Part shown: positions 23,880 through 33,674 of the stretch, one piece after another
Numbering within the stretch: position 1 is the first letter of the stretch
How the letters are laid out: each line of letters begins with the position of its first letter
Assembly: GCA_963779225.1 (NCBI GenBank)
Contig: CAVZWW010000001.1
Span: forward strand, 372,001 to 436,000
Length of the DNA stretch: 64,000 nucleotides
From: CAVPCZ01 sp963779225
GTDB taxonomy: Bacteria > Bacteroidota > Ignavibacteria > UBA10030 > UBA6906
Reading direction: 5' to 3'
The notes under the pieces: model-generated
What the model was told of the DNA's origin: nothing
The model's database searches: none
What the model saw: the letters and a program-made list of their open reading frames with translations, nothing else
Made by a program: the position numbers and the translations under genes

Positions 23880-26681
23880 GTGCACGATCGTATCGTCATC
23901 CGCGGCGCCCGGGTGCATAACCTGAAGAACGTCGACCTCGAACTCCCGCGCAATACGTTCATCGTGTTCACCGGCGTGAGTGGGTCGGGGAAGTCCAGCC
24001 TGGCCTTTGACACCATCTATGCCGAGGGGCAGCGCCGCTACGTCGAAAGTCTCTCCTCCTACGCACGTCAGTTTCTGGAACGGATGGACAAGCCGGACGT
24101 GGACCTGATCCAGGGAATCAGTCCGGCAATGGCTATCGAACAGAAAACCAACACGCGCAATCCGCGTTCGACTGTCGGGACATCCACAGAAATCTATGAT
24201 TATCTCCGTTTGCTCTACGCACGGGTCGGGCGCACCTTCTGCCGGCAATGCGGAAAACAGGTGGAACGGGACTCGGTACGGACCGTTCTTGAGGCGCTCG
24301 AGCGTGAGCTGGGAGGTCAACCCGACGGGGTGCGTTTTTCCGTCACCTTTCCACTTCCGCTGCATGAAGGAGAATCGCTGGAGAAGGCACTGGCCAACCT
24401 GAAAAAAGAAGGGTTCTTCCGCGTCCTGGCCGGCGAAACCATGGTTGACCTGCATGAGGAAGCCCTCCCGGCCCGCACGAGACCCGGCGATGTGGATGTG
24501 CTTGTGGACCGTCTGATCTACCGCGCAGGAGAGGAGACAACCCGTATTGCCGATTCGCTTGAAACCGCATTTGTGTCGGGAAGCGGGAAGGCCGTTCTGG
24601 TTCTTGCCGGGCCAGGCCGCCGGCTGAACTTCAACCGGAACTTTGCATGCAGCGACTGCCACATTTCCTACGAAGAGCCCGATCCCCGGCTCTTCTCCTT
24701 CAATAACCCGTTCGGTGCCTGCCCGGAATGCCAGGGTTTCGGGCGTGCAATGGGTATAGACATGGATCTTGTTGTTCCGAACCGGGACCGTTCCCTCCGG
24801 GAAGGCGCCATTGCTCCCTGGGCAACACCGAAATTCAAGGAATATCTCCGCGCCTTACTGCGTGTTGCTCCCCGTGCGCGGGTCCGCGTGGATGTGCCAT
24901 TCCATCAGCTCACTCCGGATGAACTGCAGGTGATCGATCAGGGGTTTGAAGATTTCGGCGGCATCAGGGATTTTTTTGCCCATATCGAGAAGAAGGCCTA
25001 CAAGATCTACTATCGCGTCATGCTCAGCCGCTACCGTGCATACACTACCTGCCCTGTATGTGACGGTACCCGGTTGCGAGCGGCCGCGCTGGATGTCCGG
25101 ATCAACGGGCAGCGACTCCCCGACGTTGTTCGGATGACGATCGCCGGGGCGCGGGCCTTCATGGCGGCACTGCCGCTCACACCGTTTGAGCAGGATGTGG
25201 CCCGCCGGATTCTGGAGGAATTGCACCGCCGGCTTGCGTATCTGGACAATGTCGGCATCGGCTATCTCACGCTGGATCGACTCTCAAGCACACTCTCCGG
25301 GGGCGAATCGCAGCGAATCAATCTGGCGACGTCCCTGGGCTCGTCGCTGGTCGGCGCCGTGTATGTGCTCGATGAACCGAGTATCGGATTGCACCCGCGG
25401 GACAACGGAAAATTGATCGCCATCCTTCATGCCTTGCGTGCGGTCGGCAACACCGTTATCGTGGTCGAACACGATGCCGACATGATGCGTGCGAGCGACC
25501 GGATCGTCGACCTGGGCCCGCACGCGGGCGAACAGGGGGGGGAGGTGGTATTCAACGGCACGTATGCGGAAATCCTTGATCATCCGCACTCGCTGACGGG
25601 AGCGTATCTCTCCGGCAGGAAGACCATCCCGGTGCCAGGTGACCGCCGCGTTCCCCGGGGCGGGATGCTGCGCATTCTCGGGGCGTCGGAGCACAATCTC
25701 AAGAACATCGACGTGGACATTCCGCTGAACATGCTGGTCTGTTTCACCGGTGTCAGCGGAAGCGGCAAGAGCACGCTGGTCCACGACGTGCTGTACAACG
25801 GTGTGCGCCGTCTGCTGGGTGAAGGAGGTGTCAAGGCCGGCCGGCACCGCGCCCTGGAGGGGGTTGAACAGATCAGCGCGGTGGAAATGGTCGACCAATC
25901 GCCGATCGGAAGGACACCCCGTTCCAACCCTGTCACCTATATCCATGTGTTCGACGCAATCCGCAACCTCTTTGCCGCTACACCTGCGGCGCGCGTTCAC
26001 GGCTTGAAACCGGGTGCCTTTTCGTTCAATGTGCCCGGAGGCCGCTGCGATGCTTGCGAGGGCGACGGGGTGGTGACGGTGGAGATGCAGTTTCTTGCCG
26101 ACCTCTACCTTACCTGCGACGTCTGCAAAGGGACCCGATACAAGAAGGAAATCCTGGAGATCCGCTACCGGGGGAAAAACATCGACGACGTTCTCGGCCT
26201 TACGGTGGAGAACGCAATCCACTTCTTCGGTCAGGAAGGATCGGGCAGAAAAGTCGCCGGGCGTCTGAAAGTGTTGCGGGATGTCGGTCTTGGGTACATA
26301 CGCCTGGGCCAGGCGGCCACGTCCCTATCGGGCGGGGAAGCCCAGCGCATCAAACTTGCGGCACATCTCGCAGCGCCGGCGGCGGACACACACACGCTGT
26401 TTATCTTCGACGAGCCGACGACGGGGTTGCACTTCGATGATATTGCCAAACTCCTCCGGTGCTTCAACGCCCTGATCGATGCGGGGAATTCGGTCGTGAT
26501 CATCGAACATAACGTCGATGTAATCAAATGTGCCGACTGGGTGATTGATCTGGGACCGGAAGCGGGAGAAGGAGGGGGAGGGGTGGTGGGTGCCGGGACG
26601 CCCGAGCAACTGGCGAAAGCCCCCGGTTCATTTACGGGTGCTGCGCTCCGCCCGGTTCTGGGAAAACCGCGGAGCCGATAA
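23880..26681 (+). CDS. uvrA: Excinuclease ABC subunit A
   Basis: A 933-residue UvrA, the damage-recognition ATPase of nucleotide excision repair, normal in length. Two ABC modules: Walker A TGVSGSGKSSLAF near 31-43 and TGVSGSGKSTLV near 622-633; signatures LSGGESQRI and LSGGEAQRI; zinc modules CSDC...CPEC and CDAC...CDVC. The start is GTG 23880, with no good Shine-Dalgarno site seen and no LexA box recognised. It is monocistronic between a terminator and a structured repeat. Confidence 0.97.
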   Translation: MHDRIVIRGARVHNLKNVDLELPRNTFIVFTGVSGSGKSSLAFDTIYAEGQRRYVESLSSYARQFLERMDKPDVDLIQGISPAMAIEQKTNTRNPRSTVGTSTEIYDYLRLLYARVGRTFCRQCGKQVERDSVRTVLEALERELGGQPDGVRFSVTFPLPLHEGESLEKALANLKKEGFFRVLAGETMVDLHEEALPARTRPGDVDVLVDRLIYRAGEETTRIADSLETAFVSGSGKAVLVLAGPGRRLNFNRNFACSDCHISYEEPDPRLFSFNNPFGACPECQGFGRAMGIDMDLVVPNRDRSLREGAIAPWATPKFKEYLRALLRVAPRARVRVDVPFHQLTPDELQVIDQGFEDFGGIRDFFAHIEKKAYKIYYRVMLSRYRAYTTCPVCDGTRLRAAALDVRINGQRLPDVVRMTIAGARAFMAALPLTPFEQDVARRILEELHRRLAYLDNVGIGYLTLDRLSSTLSGGESQRINLATSLGSSLVGAVYVLDEPSIGLHPRDNGKLIAILHALRAVGNTVIVVEHDADMMRASDRIVDLGPHAGEQGGEVVFNGTYAEILDHPHSLTGAYLSGRKTIPVPGDRRVPRGGMLRILGASEHNLKNIDVDIPLNMLVCFTGVSGSGKSTLVHDVLYNGVRRLLGEGGVKAGRHRALEGVEQISAVEMVDQSPIGRTPRSNPVTYIHVFDAIRNLFAATPAARVHGLKPGAFSFNVPGGRCDACEGDGVVTVEMQFLADLYLTCDVCKGTRYKKEILEIRYRGKNIDDVLGLTVENAIHFFGQEGSGRKVAGRLKVLRDVGLGYIRLGQAATSLSGGEAQRIKLAAHLAAPAADTHTLFIFDEPTTGLHFDDIAKLLRCFNALIDAGNSVVIIEHNVDVIKCADWVIDLGPEAGEGGGGVVGAGTPEQLAKAPGSFTGAALRPVLGKPRSR

Positions 26682-26753
26682 AACATCCCCCTTTGTGATC
26701 CCCGTCACCAACCACGCCGTTGCCCTGTCGTATATTGCATTTGCCTGAAACTT

Positions 26754-26813
26754 GAAAGGCACTGGAGGTATGCTGGATGGAGGGGGGATTCAGCAGGACC
26801 GACAGTGCCTTTC
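26754..26813. repeat. Compound inverted repeat between uvrA and the next gene
   Basis: Outer arms GAAAGGCACTG (26754-26764) and CAGTGCCTTTC (26803-26813) are perfect complements 38 bases apart. Inside, GCTGGAT and ATTCAGC can pair with one G-T wobble around a G-rich loop. It sits in the 169-base gap between convergent genes and could be a bidirectional terminator, a small RNA or a short repeat element. The rest of the gap shows no gene. Confidence 0.6.
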
Positions 26814-26850
26814 TCCAATTCAGCGGATCGACCTCGATCCCGCCCTGACT

Positions 26851-27615
26851 TCAGAACGCCATGCCGATATTCAGACTGATCACGAACCCCCCGAAGCTGG
26901 TCTTTGTTCTCGTTACCTCGCGCGTCGCCATATTGTACAGGGATGGGAGACCGTCTCCGAACAGGTAAGTGAAATAGTACCGGAAGTTCACACCAAAGAT
27001 GTTGGACCGTTCCGTCCCGAAGTTCGCACCCATCCCCACAAATCCTCCCACAGTGTAAGTGGGATGTCCGCGTCCCAGACTGCTGAAGAATTCAACCTCC
27101 TTCGTTTCCCATAACCCTCCGTCCTGCTGAATGAACTCGACGTAAGGCATCTGGTAAATCATCGTCGGGCCCACACCGCCGTTCAAGTAGGGGCGGAACG
27201 TGTCAACGATATCCTCCCGGAACATCCGATATTGAATCCCTACCAACAGGGGGAGAACCAGGAATCGATTCAGTTTTCCCGGCGTGAAAGAGATATTATA
27301 GTAGGGGTCGATATACTCGAATTCCCTGTCATCCTTGGATTCAGAAATGGAGAAGTTGATAAAGGCGGAGATATCGCTGGTAAACGTACGGCGATAGACA
27401 GTGCCAAGACCGAAGCCGTCATTCGAAATCAGAATGTCCACACTCCACACGTTCGGGTAGCGGTCCGGTCCGGTCGGATCCTCCGGTTCCTTGCCGACCC
27501 ACAACGTATCCGGTGGACGGGTGGGATCCCATGTTTTGCGGGGATCCTGTGCAGGCGCTGCCAGAGGACCAAGAAGCAGCAGCGCGAAAATGGCGACGGA
27601 TGCGCGGGAACTCAT
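26851..27615 (-). CDS. Outer-membrane beta-barrel protein, unknown function
   Basis: A 254-residue protein from ATG 27615 (an upstream start at 27651 would precede the signal peptide). It has a signal peptide ending near PLAAPAQ, alternating hydrophobic strands ('SVDILISNDGFGLGTVYRR', 'GGFVGMGANFG', 'IFGVNFRYYFTYLFG') and a C-terminal Phe, the mark of an outer-membrane barrel. It looks like an 8- to 10-stranded OmpA/OmpW-like porin but no family was recognised. Confidence 0.6.
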   Translation of the reverse strand: MSSRASVAIFALLLLGPLAAPAQDPRKTWDPTRPPDTLWVGKEPEDPTGPDRYPNVWSVDILISNDGFGLGTVYRRTFTSDISAFINFSISESKDDREFEYIDPYYNISFTPGKLNRFLVLPLLVGIQYRMFREDIVDTFRPYLNGGVGPTMIYQMPYVEFIQQDGGLWETKEVEFFSSLGRGHPTYTVGGFVGMGANFGTERSNIFGVNFRYYFTYLFGDGLPSLYNMATREVTRTKTSFGGFVISLNIGMAF

Positions 27616-27660
27616 TGTTGTGGCCTTTTCCTCTTTACCACAGAAGAACATCTCTCTTCA

Positions 27661-27689
27661 AAAATAGGTTCTTTGAGGAAGAAAAACAA
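27661..27689 (-). promoter_or_regulatory. Promoter for the outer-membrane protein gene
   Basis: On the minus strand TTGTTT (27689-27684), 17-base spacer, TATTTT (27666-27661), placed directly after the stop codon of the methyltransferase gene. Confidence 0.5.
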
Positions 27690-28859
27690 TCAGAATACAC
27701 GGAAGACGCCGAATTTCAGGTAACGCGTTTCCGGGACGGCGGGGAGTGTGGGATGATCGGGGGAGGCCCCCCGCCACTCCACCAGCTGGATGGCACGCTT
27801 CAGCTCCCTTCCGGTTTCATGAACAACTTCCAGGAACGTTTCAGGGAGGATGTGATGAGAACATGAGGCCGTGAGGAGCATGCCCCCCGGGGCCAGGACC
27901 TTCAGCGCAGCCGCGTGGAGTTCGCGATACCCCTTTTTTGCCGCAGGGACGTTTTTGCGGCTCCGTGTAAACGATGGAGGATCCAGGACCACCACGTCGA
28001 AGGGCTCTTCCTGTCCGGCAAATGTCGCAAGGGTCTTGAAGACATCCGCCTCGATAAACTGAACTGACGGAAGTCCGTTCAGGGCTGCATTTTCCCGGGC
28101 ACGGGACACGGCATCGGCGGAACTGTCGATCCCCAGTACCACTGAGGCGCCTGCAGCAGCTGCATGGAGTGAAAATCCGCCGTCGTTGCAGAAGCAGTCC
28201 AGCACGCGTGCCCCCCGGGCAAAAGGTCTGACAGCGAGCCGGTTCATGCGCTGGTCCAGGAAAAAACCGGTCTTCTGTCCGGTCCGCACATCAACCCTGT
28301 ACCGCAGTCCATGTTCAAGAATCTCCACCGGCTCAACAGTTCCGCGCAGGACTCCTGATCGGAGTGGAAGGTTTTCCAGTGTGCGCAGGGGGGATTCGTT
28401 GCGTTCAACAATGCCCGACGGATGGAACAGCTGTTCGAGCGCGTCGCAGATCATGTCCAGACGCAGATCCATCCCCTGGGCAAACGTCTGGATCACCATG
28501 AGGTCATTGTAGCGGTCGATGACCAGTCCGGGCAGGAAATCCGATTCGCCGTGGACGAGCCGGTAGCTTGTTTCTCCGGGGAAGAGGCGCGTGCGGAGCT
28601 CGGCCGCACGGGTCAACCGGGAAGCAAAGAATGATGTGTCGATCTCCATCGGAGTCTCGGCCAGAAGCCGGAAGGCAATGAGCGAATGCGGATGATACAT
28701 CCCGACGCCCAGTGTGAGGCCGCCGGCGCTGCGAAGTTCGACGATCTCACCCGCGGCCGGTTTCCCGATGATTTCCCGGATTTCGTTGCTGAAGACCCAC
28801 GGGTGTCCCGCGAGGACGCGGAGTTCTTCGTTCTTCTTCAGGAGCAGTTTACAGGCCAC
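27690..28859 (-). CDS. RlmI-like class I SAM-dependent rRNA methyltransferase
   Basis: A 389-residue protein with an N-terminal PUA domain ('GHPWVFSNEI', 'GEIVELRSAGGLTLGVGMY') and a C-terminal Rossmann methyltransferase with motif I VLDCFCNDGGFSLHAA, acidic 'GIDSS' and the DPPSF catalytic motif. This is the RlmI/RlmK family that makes m5C in 23S rRNA. GTG 28859 with GAGGGA upstream is preferred; the frame extends to a TTG at 28937, but those residues do not resemble the family start. It is divergent from the HAD gene. Confidence 0.88.
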   Translation of the reverse strand: MACKLLLKKNEELRVLAGHPWVFSNEIREIIGKPAAGEIVELRSAGGLTLGVGMYHPHSLIAFRLLAETPMEIDTSFFASRLTRAAELRTRLFPGETSYRLVHGESDFLPGLVIDRYNDLMVIQTFAQGMDLRLDMICDALEQLFHPSGIVERNESPLRTLENLPLRSGVLRGTVEPVEILEHGLRYRVDVRTGQKTGFFLDQRMNRLAVRPFARGARVLDCFCNDGGFSLHAAAAGASVVLGIDSSADAVSRARENAALNGLPSVQFIEADVFKTLATFAGQEEPFDVVVLDPPSFTRSRKNVPAAKKGYRELHAAALKVLAPGGMLLTASCSHHILPETFLEVVHETGRELKRAIQLVEWRGASPDHPTLPAVPETRYLKFGVFRVF

Positions 28860-28943
28860 AGTAACAATTCCCTCTTCCCTGATGTGCCGATGAATCGACG
28901 CTTGTGATATGGTACGGAGATCGCCGGGGAAGTGCAAGGTGGT

Positions 28944-28972
28944 TTGAAAGTCGCCGCATCTCTCCGTATATT
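28944..28972 (+). promoter_or_regulatory. Promoter for HAD-oxidoreductase-CCA genes
   Basis: TTGAAA (28944-28949), 17-base spacer, TATATT (28967-28972), 37 bases before the HAD start codon. Confidence 0.6.
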
Positions 28973-29009
28973 ACTTATCTAAATCCCCGATGCAGAGGAG
29001 AGATGAGAC

Positions 29010-29702
29010 ATGGCTCTTCAGGATCCGCCGGCATGTCTGGTTTTCGACATGGACGGCACGCTGACACAGACCAACGATTTGATCTTTGCGTCTTTCAATC
29101 ATGTGGCGCGCAGGCATCTGGGACGGGAATTTCATCCTGAGGAAATCATCGGCCTCTTCGGTCCGCCGGAAGAGGGGGCTGTGGAAAAAGTGTTCGGGGG
29201 AGAACACGTCGAAGATATTATGGACGAGCTCTGCGAATTCTACCGTGCGGAGCATTCCGCGCGGGCGTTTCTGCACGCAGGTATGGAAGATGTGCTGCGG
29301 CTCCTGAAACAGCATGATGTGAAACTGGCCGTATTCACGGGGAAGGGGAGAAGAACCGCGGCGATCACGCTGGAGGTTCTGCAGATCGGCGGATATTTCG
29401 ACCTGGTGATCACCGGGAACGATGTGGTCCGGCACAAACCCGATCCGGAAGGGATTTTCCATGTGCTGCGGCAGCTGGATGTGGCCCCGGACCGGACCAT
29501 TATGGTAGGGGATTCGATGGCCGATGTGCGGGCCTCTCGCGGGGCCGGCGTGCGCATGGCCGCCGTTCTCTGGGACTCCTATGACCGTGAGCGTGTCCGC
29601 CGGTCGGGGGCGGAATACCTGTTCGAGACCGTGCCGGAGTTCTCCGCCTGGTGCCGGGAGCGCGTCGACGGAACCGGTTCTGCACACCCGGTAACCTTAT
29701 GA
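29010..29702 (+). CDS. HAD-family phosphatase (phosphoglycolate phosphatase-like)
   Basis: A 230-residue HAD hydrolase: motif I DMDGTLTQT (Asp nucleophile near residue 11), motif II VFTGKGRR, motif III Lys in 'RHKPDPEGI', motif IV MVGDSMADV. The alpha-helical cap between motifs I and II fits subfamily IA, such as phosphoglycolate or pyrophosphatase-type enzymes. The exact substrate cannot be told. It is the first gene of a three-gene run (10 bp, then 0 bp gaps). Confidence 0.87.
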   Translation: MALQDPPACLVFDMDGTLTQTNDLIFASFNHVARRHLGREFHPEEIIGLFGPPEEGAVEKVFGGEHVEDIMDELCEFYRAEHSARAFLHAGMEDVLRLLKQHDVKLAVFTGKGRRTAAITLEVLQIGGYFDLVITGNDVVRHKPDPEGIFHVLRQLDVAPDRTIMVGDSMADVRASRGAGVRMAAVLWDSYDRERVRRSGAEYLFETVPEFSAWCRERVDGTGSAHPVTL

Positions 29703-29712
29703 GGACGTTCTG

Positions 29713-30705
29713 ATGAATCCCCTGCGTATTGGTGTCGTGGGCGTCGGCCACCTGGGTACCCTGCACGCAAAGATGCTGTCCGACATGCCCGGTGTCGTCC
29801 TGGCCGGGGTGTACGACATGGATACGACGAAGGCCGGACAGGTTGCCGCAGAATACCGAACAACCTCCTTTGCCACGCTGGAGGCATTGCTGGCGAGCGT
29901 GGATGCGGCAACAGTGGCGACGAGCACGACAGCCCACTTCGTGGTGGCGAAAGCCGCCATCGAGAAGGGCATCCACCTCTTCATGGAGAAACCCATTACG
30001 CAGACGGTGGCGGAGGCGGACGAACTCTGCCGTCTGGCGGAGAAGAAAGGTATCCTGGTTCAGGTTGGTCATATCGAGCGCTTCAACCCGGCCATCCTTG
30101 CGCTTGCCGGGTACACGATAAACCCCCTGTTCGTGGAATCACACCGCCTTGCCCAGTTCAAGCCGCGGGGGACGGACGTTGCGGTGGTGCTCGATCTGAT
30201 GATTCATGATATCGATCTCATATTGAGTTTCGTGAAATCTCCCGTGAAGAGGATCGACGCGAACGGCGTTGCGGTGGTGTCGGACACCATTGACATTGCC
30301 AACGCCCGCATCCAGTTTGAAAATGGCTGTGTTGCAAACGTGACGGCAAGCCGTATTTCGCAACGGAGCATGCGGAAGATGCGCCTCTTTCAGCCGAACG
30401 CCTATATTTCGATCGATTTCTCGGAGGGGCTCGCCGAGGTCTTCCAGCTTCTCCCCGAAGATGCGCCGGCAGTGCGCGGCGGGATGGTGCTTGGAGAGAT
30501 GGGTATGGGTAAACGCCGCAAACGCATCGTCTATGAGCAGCCGGAGCCGCGGGAAGTGAACGCCTTGCGGCACGAATTGCAGCTCTTCGCACAGTCCGTA
30601 ACGACGGGCACACCTCCGGTGGTGTCTGCCCACGACGCAAGACAGGCGCTGGAGGTGGCGACGAGCATCATGCAGATCATCAGTCAACAACAGCTCCCGG
30701 AATAG
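29713..30705 (+). CDS. Gfo/Idh/MocA-family oxidoreductase
   Basis: A 330-residue NAD(P)-dependent dehydrogenase: Rossmann motif GVVGVGHLGTLHA, then the EKP motif in 'FMEKPITQT' (catalytic Lys), 'VGHIERFNPA' and the substrate-domain motif 'DLMIHDIDLI' with the usual His. The family oxidises or epimerises sugars and nucleotide sugars. The variant with HIERFNPA is common in cell-envelope sugar pathways such as UDP-GlcNAc 3-dehydrogenases, but a specific substrate is an inference. Confidence 0.85.
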   Translation: MNPLRIGVVGVGHLGTLHAKMLSDMPGVVLAGVYDMDTTKAGQVAAEYRTTSFATLEALLASVDAATVATSTTAHFVVAKAAIEKGIHLFMEKPITQTVAEADELCRLAEKKGILVQVGHIERFNPAILALAGYTINPLFVESHRLAQFKPRGTDVAVVLDLMIHDIDLILSFVKSPVKRIDANGVAVVSDTIDIANARIQFENGCVANVTASRISQRSMRKMRLFQPNAYISIDFSEGLAEVFQLLPEDAPAVRGGMVLGEMGMGKRRKRIVYEQPEPREVNALRHELQLFAQSVTTGTPPVVSAHDARQALEVATSIMQIISQQQLPE

Positions 30706-32139
30706 ATGCCTGCAGCCGGTGACATCCTCTCCCTGCAGCACCCCCTGCTTGCCCGTGTCGGCGCATTGGCCGATACCCACGGCACCGAGGTCTATGTGGT
30801 CGGCGGCTACGTGCGTGATCTCCTGCTGGAGAAGCAGGTGCAGGATATCGATATCCTGGTGATGGGCGATGGTGTGGCGTTTGCCCGGGCGGTGGCACAC
30901 AACCTTGGCATCGAAACGGTCGTCGCGTACGAGCGGTTCGGGACGGCGATGATCCCGCTCACCGGGGGGAAACTGGAGTTTGTGGGGGCACGGAAGGAAA
31001 CCTACGCCGCCGCCTCACGGAAACCCGACGTTGTTCCGGGGACGCTGGCCGATGATCTCCAGCGCCGGGATTTTACCGTTAACGCTCTGGCCATCTCCCT
31101 GAACCGATCGCAGTTCGGACTGCTGCAGGATCCCTTCGGCGGTCTTGCCGACCTCGTCACGCACACACTGCGGACGCCGATGGATCCCCTCAAGACCTTT
31201 GACGACGATCCGCTGCGGATGCTCCGGGCGATTCGCTTCGCGGCGCAACTCGGCTTCACCGTCGCCGAAGATGTGTACGCCGGCATAAAGGCCATGAGCG
31301 AACGGCTCACCATTGTGTCACAGGAACGCATTACGGATGAGTTCCTCAAGATCCTGAAGAGCGCACAACCCTCCGTCGGACTGAAACTGATGTATGAGAG
31401 CGGCCTTCTCCGCATCGTCTTTCCGGAGATCGCGCAGCTGGCGGGCGTCGACCAGCGGCGGGATCATCATCACAAAGATGTGTTCCTGCACACCTGTAAG
31501 GTGGTGGACAATCTCGCGGCGGTCAGCGACAAGCTCTGGCTTCGCTTCACTGCGCTGGTGCATGATATCGCAAAACCGCGCACAAAAGCGTATCAGGAAG
31601 GGGTGGGGTGGACGTTCCACGGGCATGAGGAAATCGGCGCACGGATGATGAAGAAGATCTTCCATCGCCTCCGTTTGCCGCTGGCGTCCCTGCCCTATGT
31701 GGAGAAGCTGGTGCGACTCCACCTTCGTCCGATGGTCCTGGTGGACGATGGGGTGACCGACTCTGCGGTGCGCCGCCTGATCTTTGAATGCGGTGAAGAT
31801 ATCGACGACCTGATGGTTCTGTGCCGGGCGGACATCACATCCAAGAATTCAGCCCTGGTTGCGAAGTACCTTCGTAATTATGAAATGGTGATGCAAAAAA
31901 TCGTCGAAGTGGAGGAAAAGGACCGGATACGGAATTGGCAGCCCCCGGTCCGCGGGGAAGAAATTATGGCCGTTTGCGGCCTGCCACCGGGAAAGGCCGT
32001 GGGAATTCTCAAGAAAGCGATCGAAGAAGCCATTCTGGATGGCCGTATCCCGAACGAACACGGGCCCGCCCTCGCATATTTGCTCGAAGTGAAAGACCGG
32101 GTATTGGGCGATCCGACCCGCCCGGACACCGCCTCATGA
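30706..32139 (+). CDS. CCA-adding tRNA nucleotidyltransferase / poly(A) polymerase family, with HD domain
   Basis: A 477-residue class II nucleotidyltransferase. The N-terminal 'VGGYVRDLLL', 'DIDILVMGDG' (two catalytic Asp) and RRDFTVNALA motifs are complete; the neck domain carries DDDPLRMLRAIRFA; an HD domain follows ('HHKDVFLHTCKVVDN', 'ALVHDIAKPRTK'). It matures or repairs tRNA 3' ends; the tRNAs here largely lack encoded CCA, so the enzyme should be essential. The start abuts the stop of the previous gene. Confidence 0.9.
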   Translation: MPAAGDILSLQHPLLARVGALADTHGTEVYVVGGYVRDLLLEKQVQDIDILVMGDGVAFARAVAHNLGIETVVAYERFGTAMIPLTGGKLEFVGARKETYAAASRKPDVVPGTLADDLQRRDFTVNALAISLNRSQFGLLQDPFGGLADLVTHTLRTPMDPLKTFDDDPLRMLRAIRFAAQLGFTVAEDVYAGIKAMSERLTIVSQERITDEFLKILKSAQPSVGLKLMYESGLLRIVFPEIAQLAGVDQRRDHHHKDVFLHTCKVVDNLAAVSDKLWLRFTALVHDIAKPRTKAYQEGVGWTFHGHEEIGARMMKKIFHRLRLPLASLPYVEKLVRLHLRPMVLVDDGVTDSAVRRLIFECGEDIDDLMVLCRADITSKNSALVAKYLRNYEMVMQKIVEVEEKDRIRNWQPPVRGEEIMAVCGLPPGKAVGILKKAIEEAILDGRIPNEHGPALAYLLEVKDRVLGDPTRPDTAS

Positions 32140-32170
32140 TACGATTTCTGCCAAATTAGAGGGTTATTGA

Positions 32171-32199
32171 TGAAACTTTGTTCCCGAAATCCCGTCTAA
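32171..32199 (+). promoter_or_regulatory. ECF sigma-type promoter before the efflux operon
   Basis: TGAAAC (32171-32176), 16-base spacer, CGTCTAA (32193-32199). This is the form recognised by many extracytoplasmic-function sigma factors. It lies 115 bases before the TolC-family start codon. The long leader shows no ORF. Confidence 0.5.
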
Positions 32200-32314
32200 T
32201 CATGGGGAGTGGATCAGGCCCCCGTTTTGGAACATCCGTAGGAACAGGTTTGTTACCCTCGCGCAGTACCCTGCACCAGCGTCCCATTATCAATAGATCG
32301 AACTGGAGTTGACC

Positions 32315-33652
32315 ATGCATTTGCGTCTCGTGGCCCTGACTTTTCTCCTGCTGGCATCATTCGCGCTTGTCCCTGCCCAGAGCAAGAATCTGACGCTGGA
32401 TGAGGTAATACGGATTGCCCTGGATTCCAACATGACTGTTATACAGGCCCAGAACAATTTCGAAGCCACAGAGAGCGGTGTGATGGCGTCGTACGGCCGC
32501 TACCTGCCGTCCATTTCAGGCGGCGGAGGGTGGACACGGTATCAGAATGAGGGGCAGTTGTATGCGGGCGGAATCCCGATTCCCGGAAGCTCAGCCACGG
32601 TAACCAGTGAAAGCTTCACCGCCTCCCTCAATGCTTCGTTGACGCTCTTTGATGGTTTCGACCGGGGGGCGAGCATCAACCGGGCGAACGCAGTGAATGA
32701 AGCCAGCCAGCAGACCGTGAAGCGGACCCGTCAGTCGATCGTCTTCCAGGTGGAGAGTGCGTATCTCAATGTGCTCCGTCTTGAACAGCTTGTGCAGGTG
32801 GCACTGGAGAACCTGAAACGCGACAACCGCCAGCTGGAACGTATCACCGAATCCAACCGCGTGGGCGCCCTGTCGCTTGCCGATGTCTACCGCCAGCAGT
32901 CCCAGGTGGCCTCGGACGAGCTCCTGGTCATCAACGCGCAGAACAACTTCGGGAAGTCCAAGGCCGACCTGGTTGCGCTGATCGGCCTGAGTTTCGACCA
33001 GGACTACGAGTTCTCGGACCCGAGCCTCTCCGTCACGATAGATACCGCCGAGGTTGAGGTGCTGCGCGCTCAGTACTCCGACCGGGCCGCTCTCACCGGG
33101 AGGGCACTGACCGTTCGCCCCGACTATCTCGGATTCAAGAAAAACTATGAGGCATCGTCCTCGAGTGTGACAAGCGCAAAGTCGAATTACTGGCCCTCCC
33201 TGAACGCCTTTGCAGGTCTCAGTTCGAACGAGGAGCTTTTCGGGCGCGTGTTCCAGCCGAAGAGCTTTTCGTGGGGTGTCAGGCTGAACTGGACGATATT
33301 TGACGGGTTCGGCACCAACATGGCGGTACAGAATGCCATCGCGAGCAGACGGAATGCGGAAATCACCATTGCGCAGGCCGAGCGGAATATCTCCGTGGAA
33401 GTCCGGAAGGCACAGCTCGATCTGGATGCGGCCGTGAAGCAGTATGATGCGAGCCAGAAGGGTGTGCTCTCGGCGTCGGAGGATCGTAAGATCGCCGAGG
33501 AACGGTACAACCTGGGAGCGGGCACACTGCTGGACCTGCTCACGGCCAATGCCGGACTCGTGAACGCCGAGGCGAACCTTGTGAATGCGTCGTACAACTT
33601 CATCATTGCAAAACGGAATATGCAATACGTCCTCGGCGAGAGGGTTTACTAA
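32315..33652 (+). CDS. TolC-family outer-membrane efflux protein
   Basis: A 445-residue protein; ATG 32315 has GGAG upstream. Signal peptide 1-22 (ending LVPAQ), then two repeats of the TolC/OEP domain, each with long coiled-coil helices ('SIVFQVESAYLNVLRLEQLV'; 'NISVEVRKAQLDLDAAVKQY') and 'SWGVRLNWTIFDGFGTNMAV' as the second barrel strand pair. It forms the trimeric outer-membrane duct for the tripartite pump encoded by the following genes. Confidence 0.92.
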   Translation: MHLRLVALTFLLLASFALVPAQSKNLTLDEVIRIALDSNMTVIQAQNNFEATESGVMASYGRYLPSISGGGGWTRYQNEGQLYAGGIPIPGSSATVTSESFTASLNASLTLFDGFDRGASINRANAVNEASQQTVKRTRQSIVFQVESAYLNVLRLEQLVQVALENLKRDNRQLERITESNRVGALSLADVYRQQSQVASDELLVINAQNNFGKSKADLVALIGLSFDQDYEFSDPSLSVTIDTAEVEVLRAQYSDRAALTGRALTVRPDYLGFKKNYEASSSSVTSAKSNYWPSLNAFAGLSSNEELFGRVFQPKSFSWGVRLNWTIFDGFGTNMAVQNAIASRRNAEITIAQAERNISVEVRKAQLDLDAAVKQYDASQKGVLSASEDRKIAEERYNLGAGTLLDLLTANAGLVNAEANLVNASYNFIIAKRNMQYVLGERVY

Positions 33653-33674
33653 TCGGATGGAAGGAGTCGCGTTC

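Noticed and set aside
22782..24662. Open frame of 626 codons on the minus strand across the lipoprotein and uvrA
   Set aside because: It spans a terminator and two well-supported plus-strand genes, so it cannot be real.
26731..26736. TATATT after uvrA as a promoter for a small RNA
   Set aside because: No -35 element lies at a workable distance.
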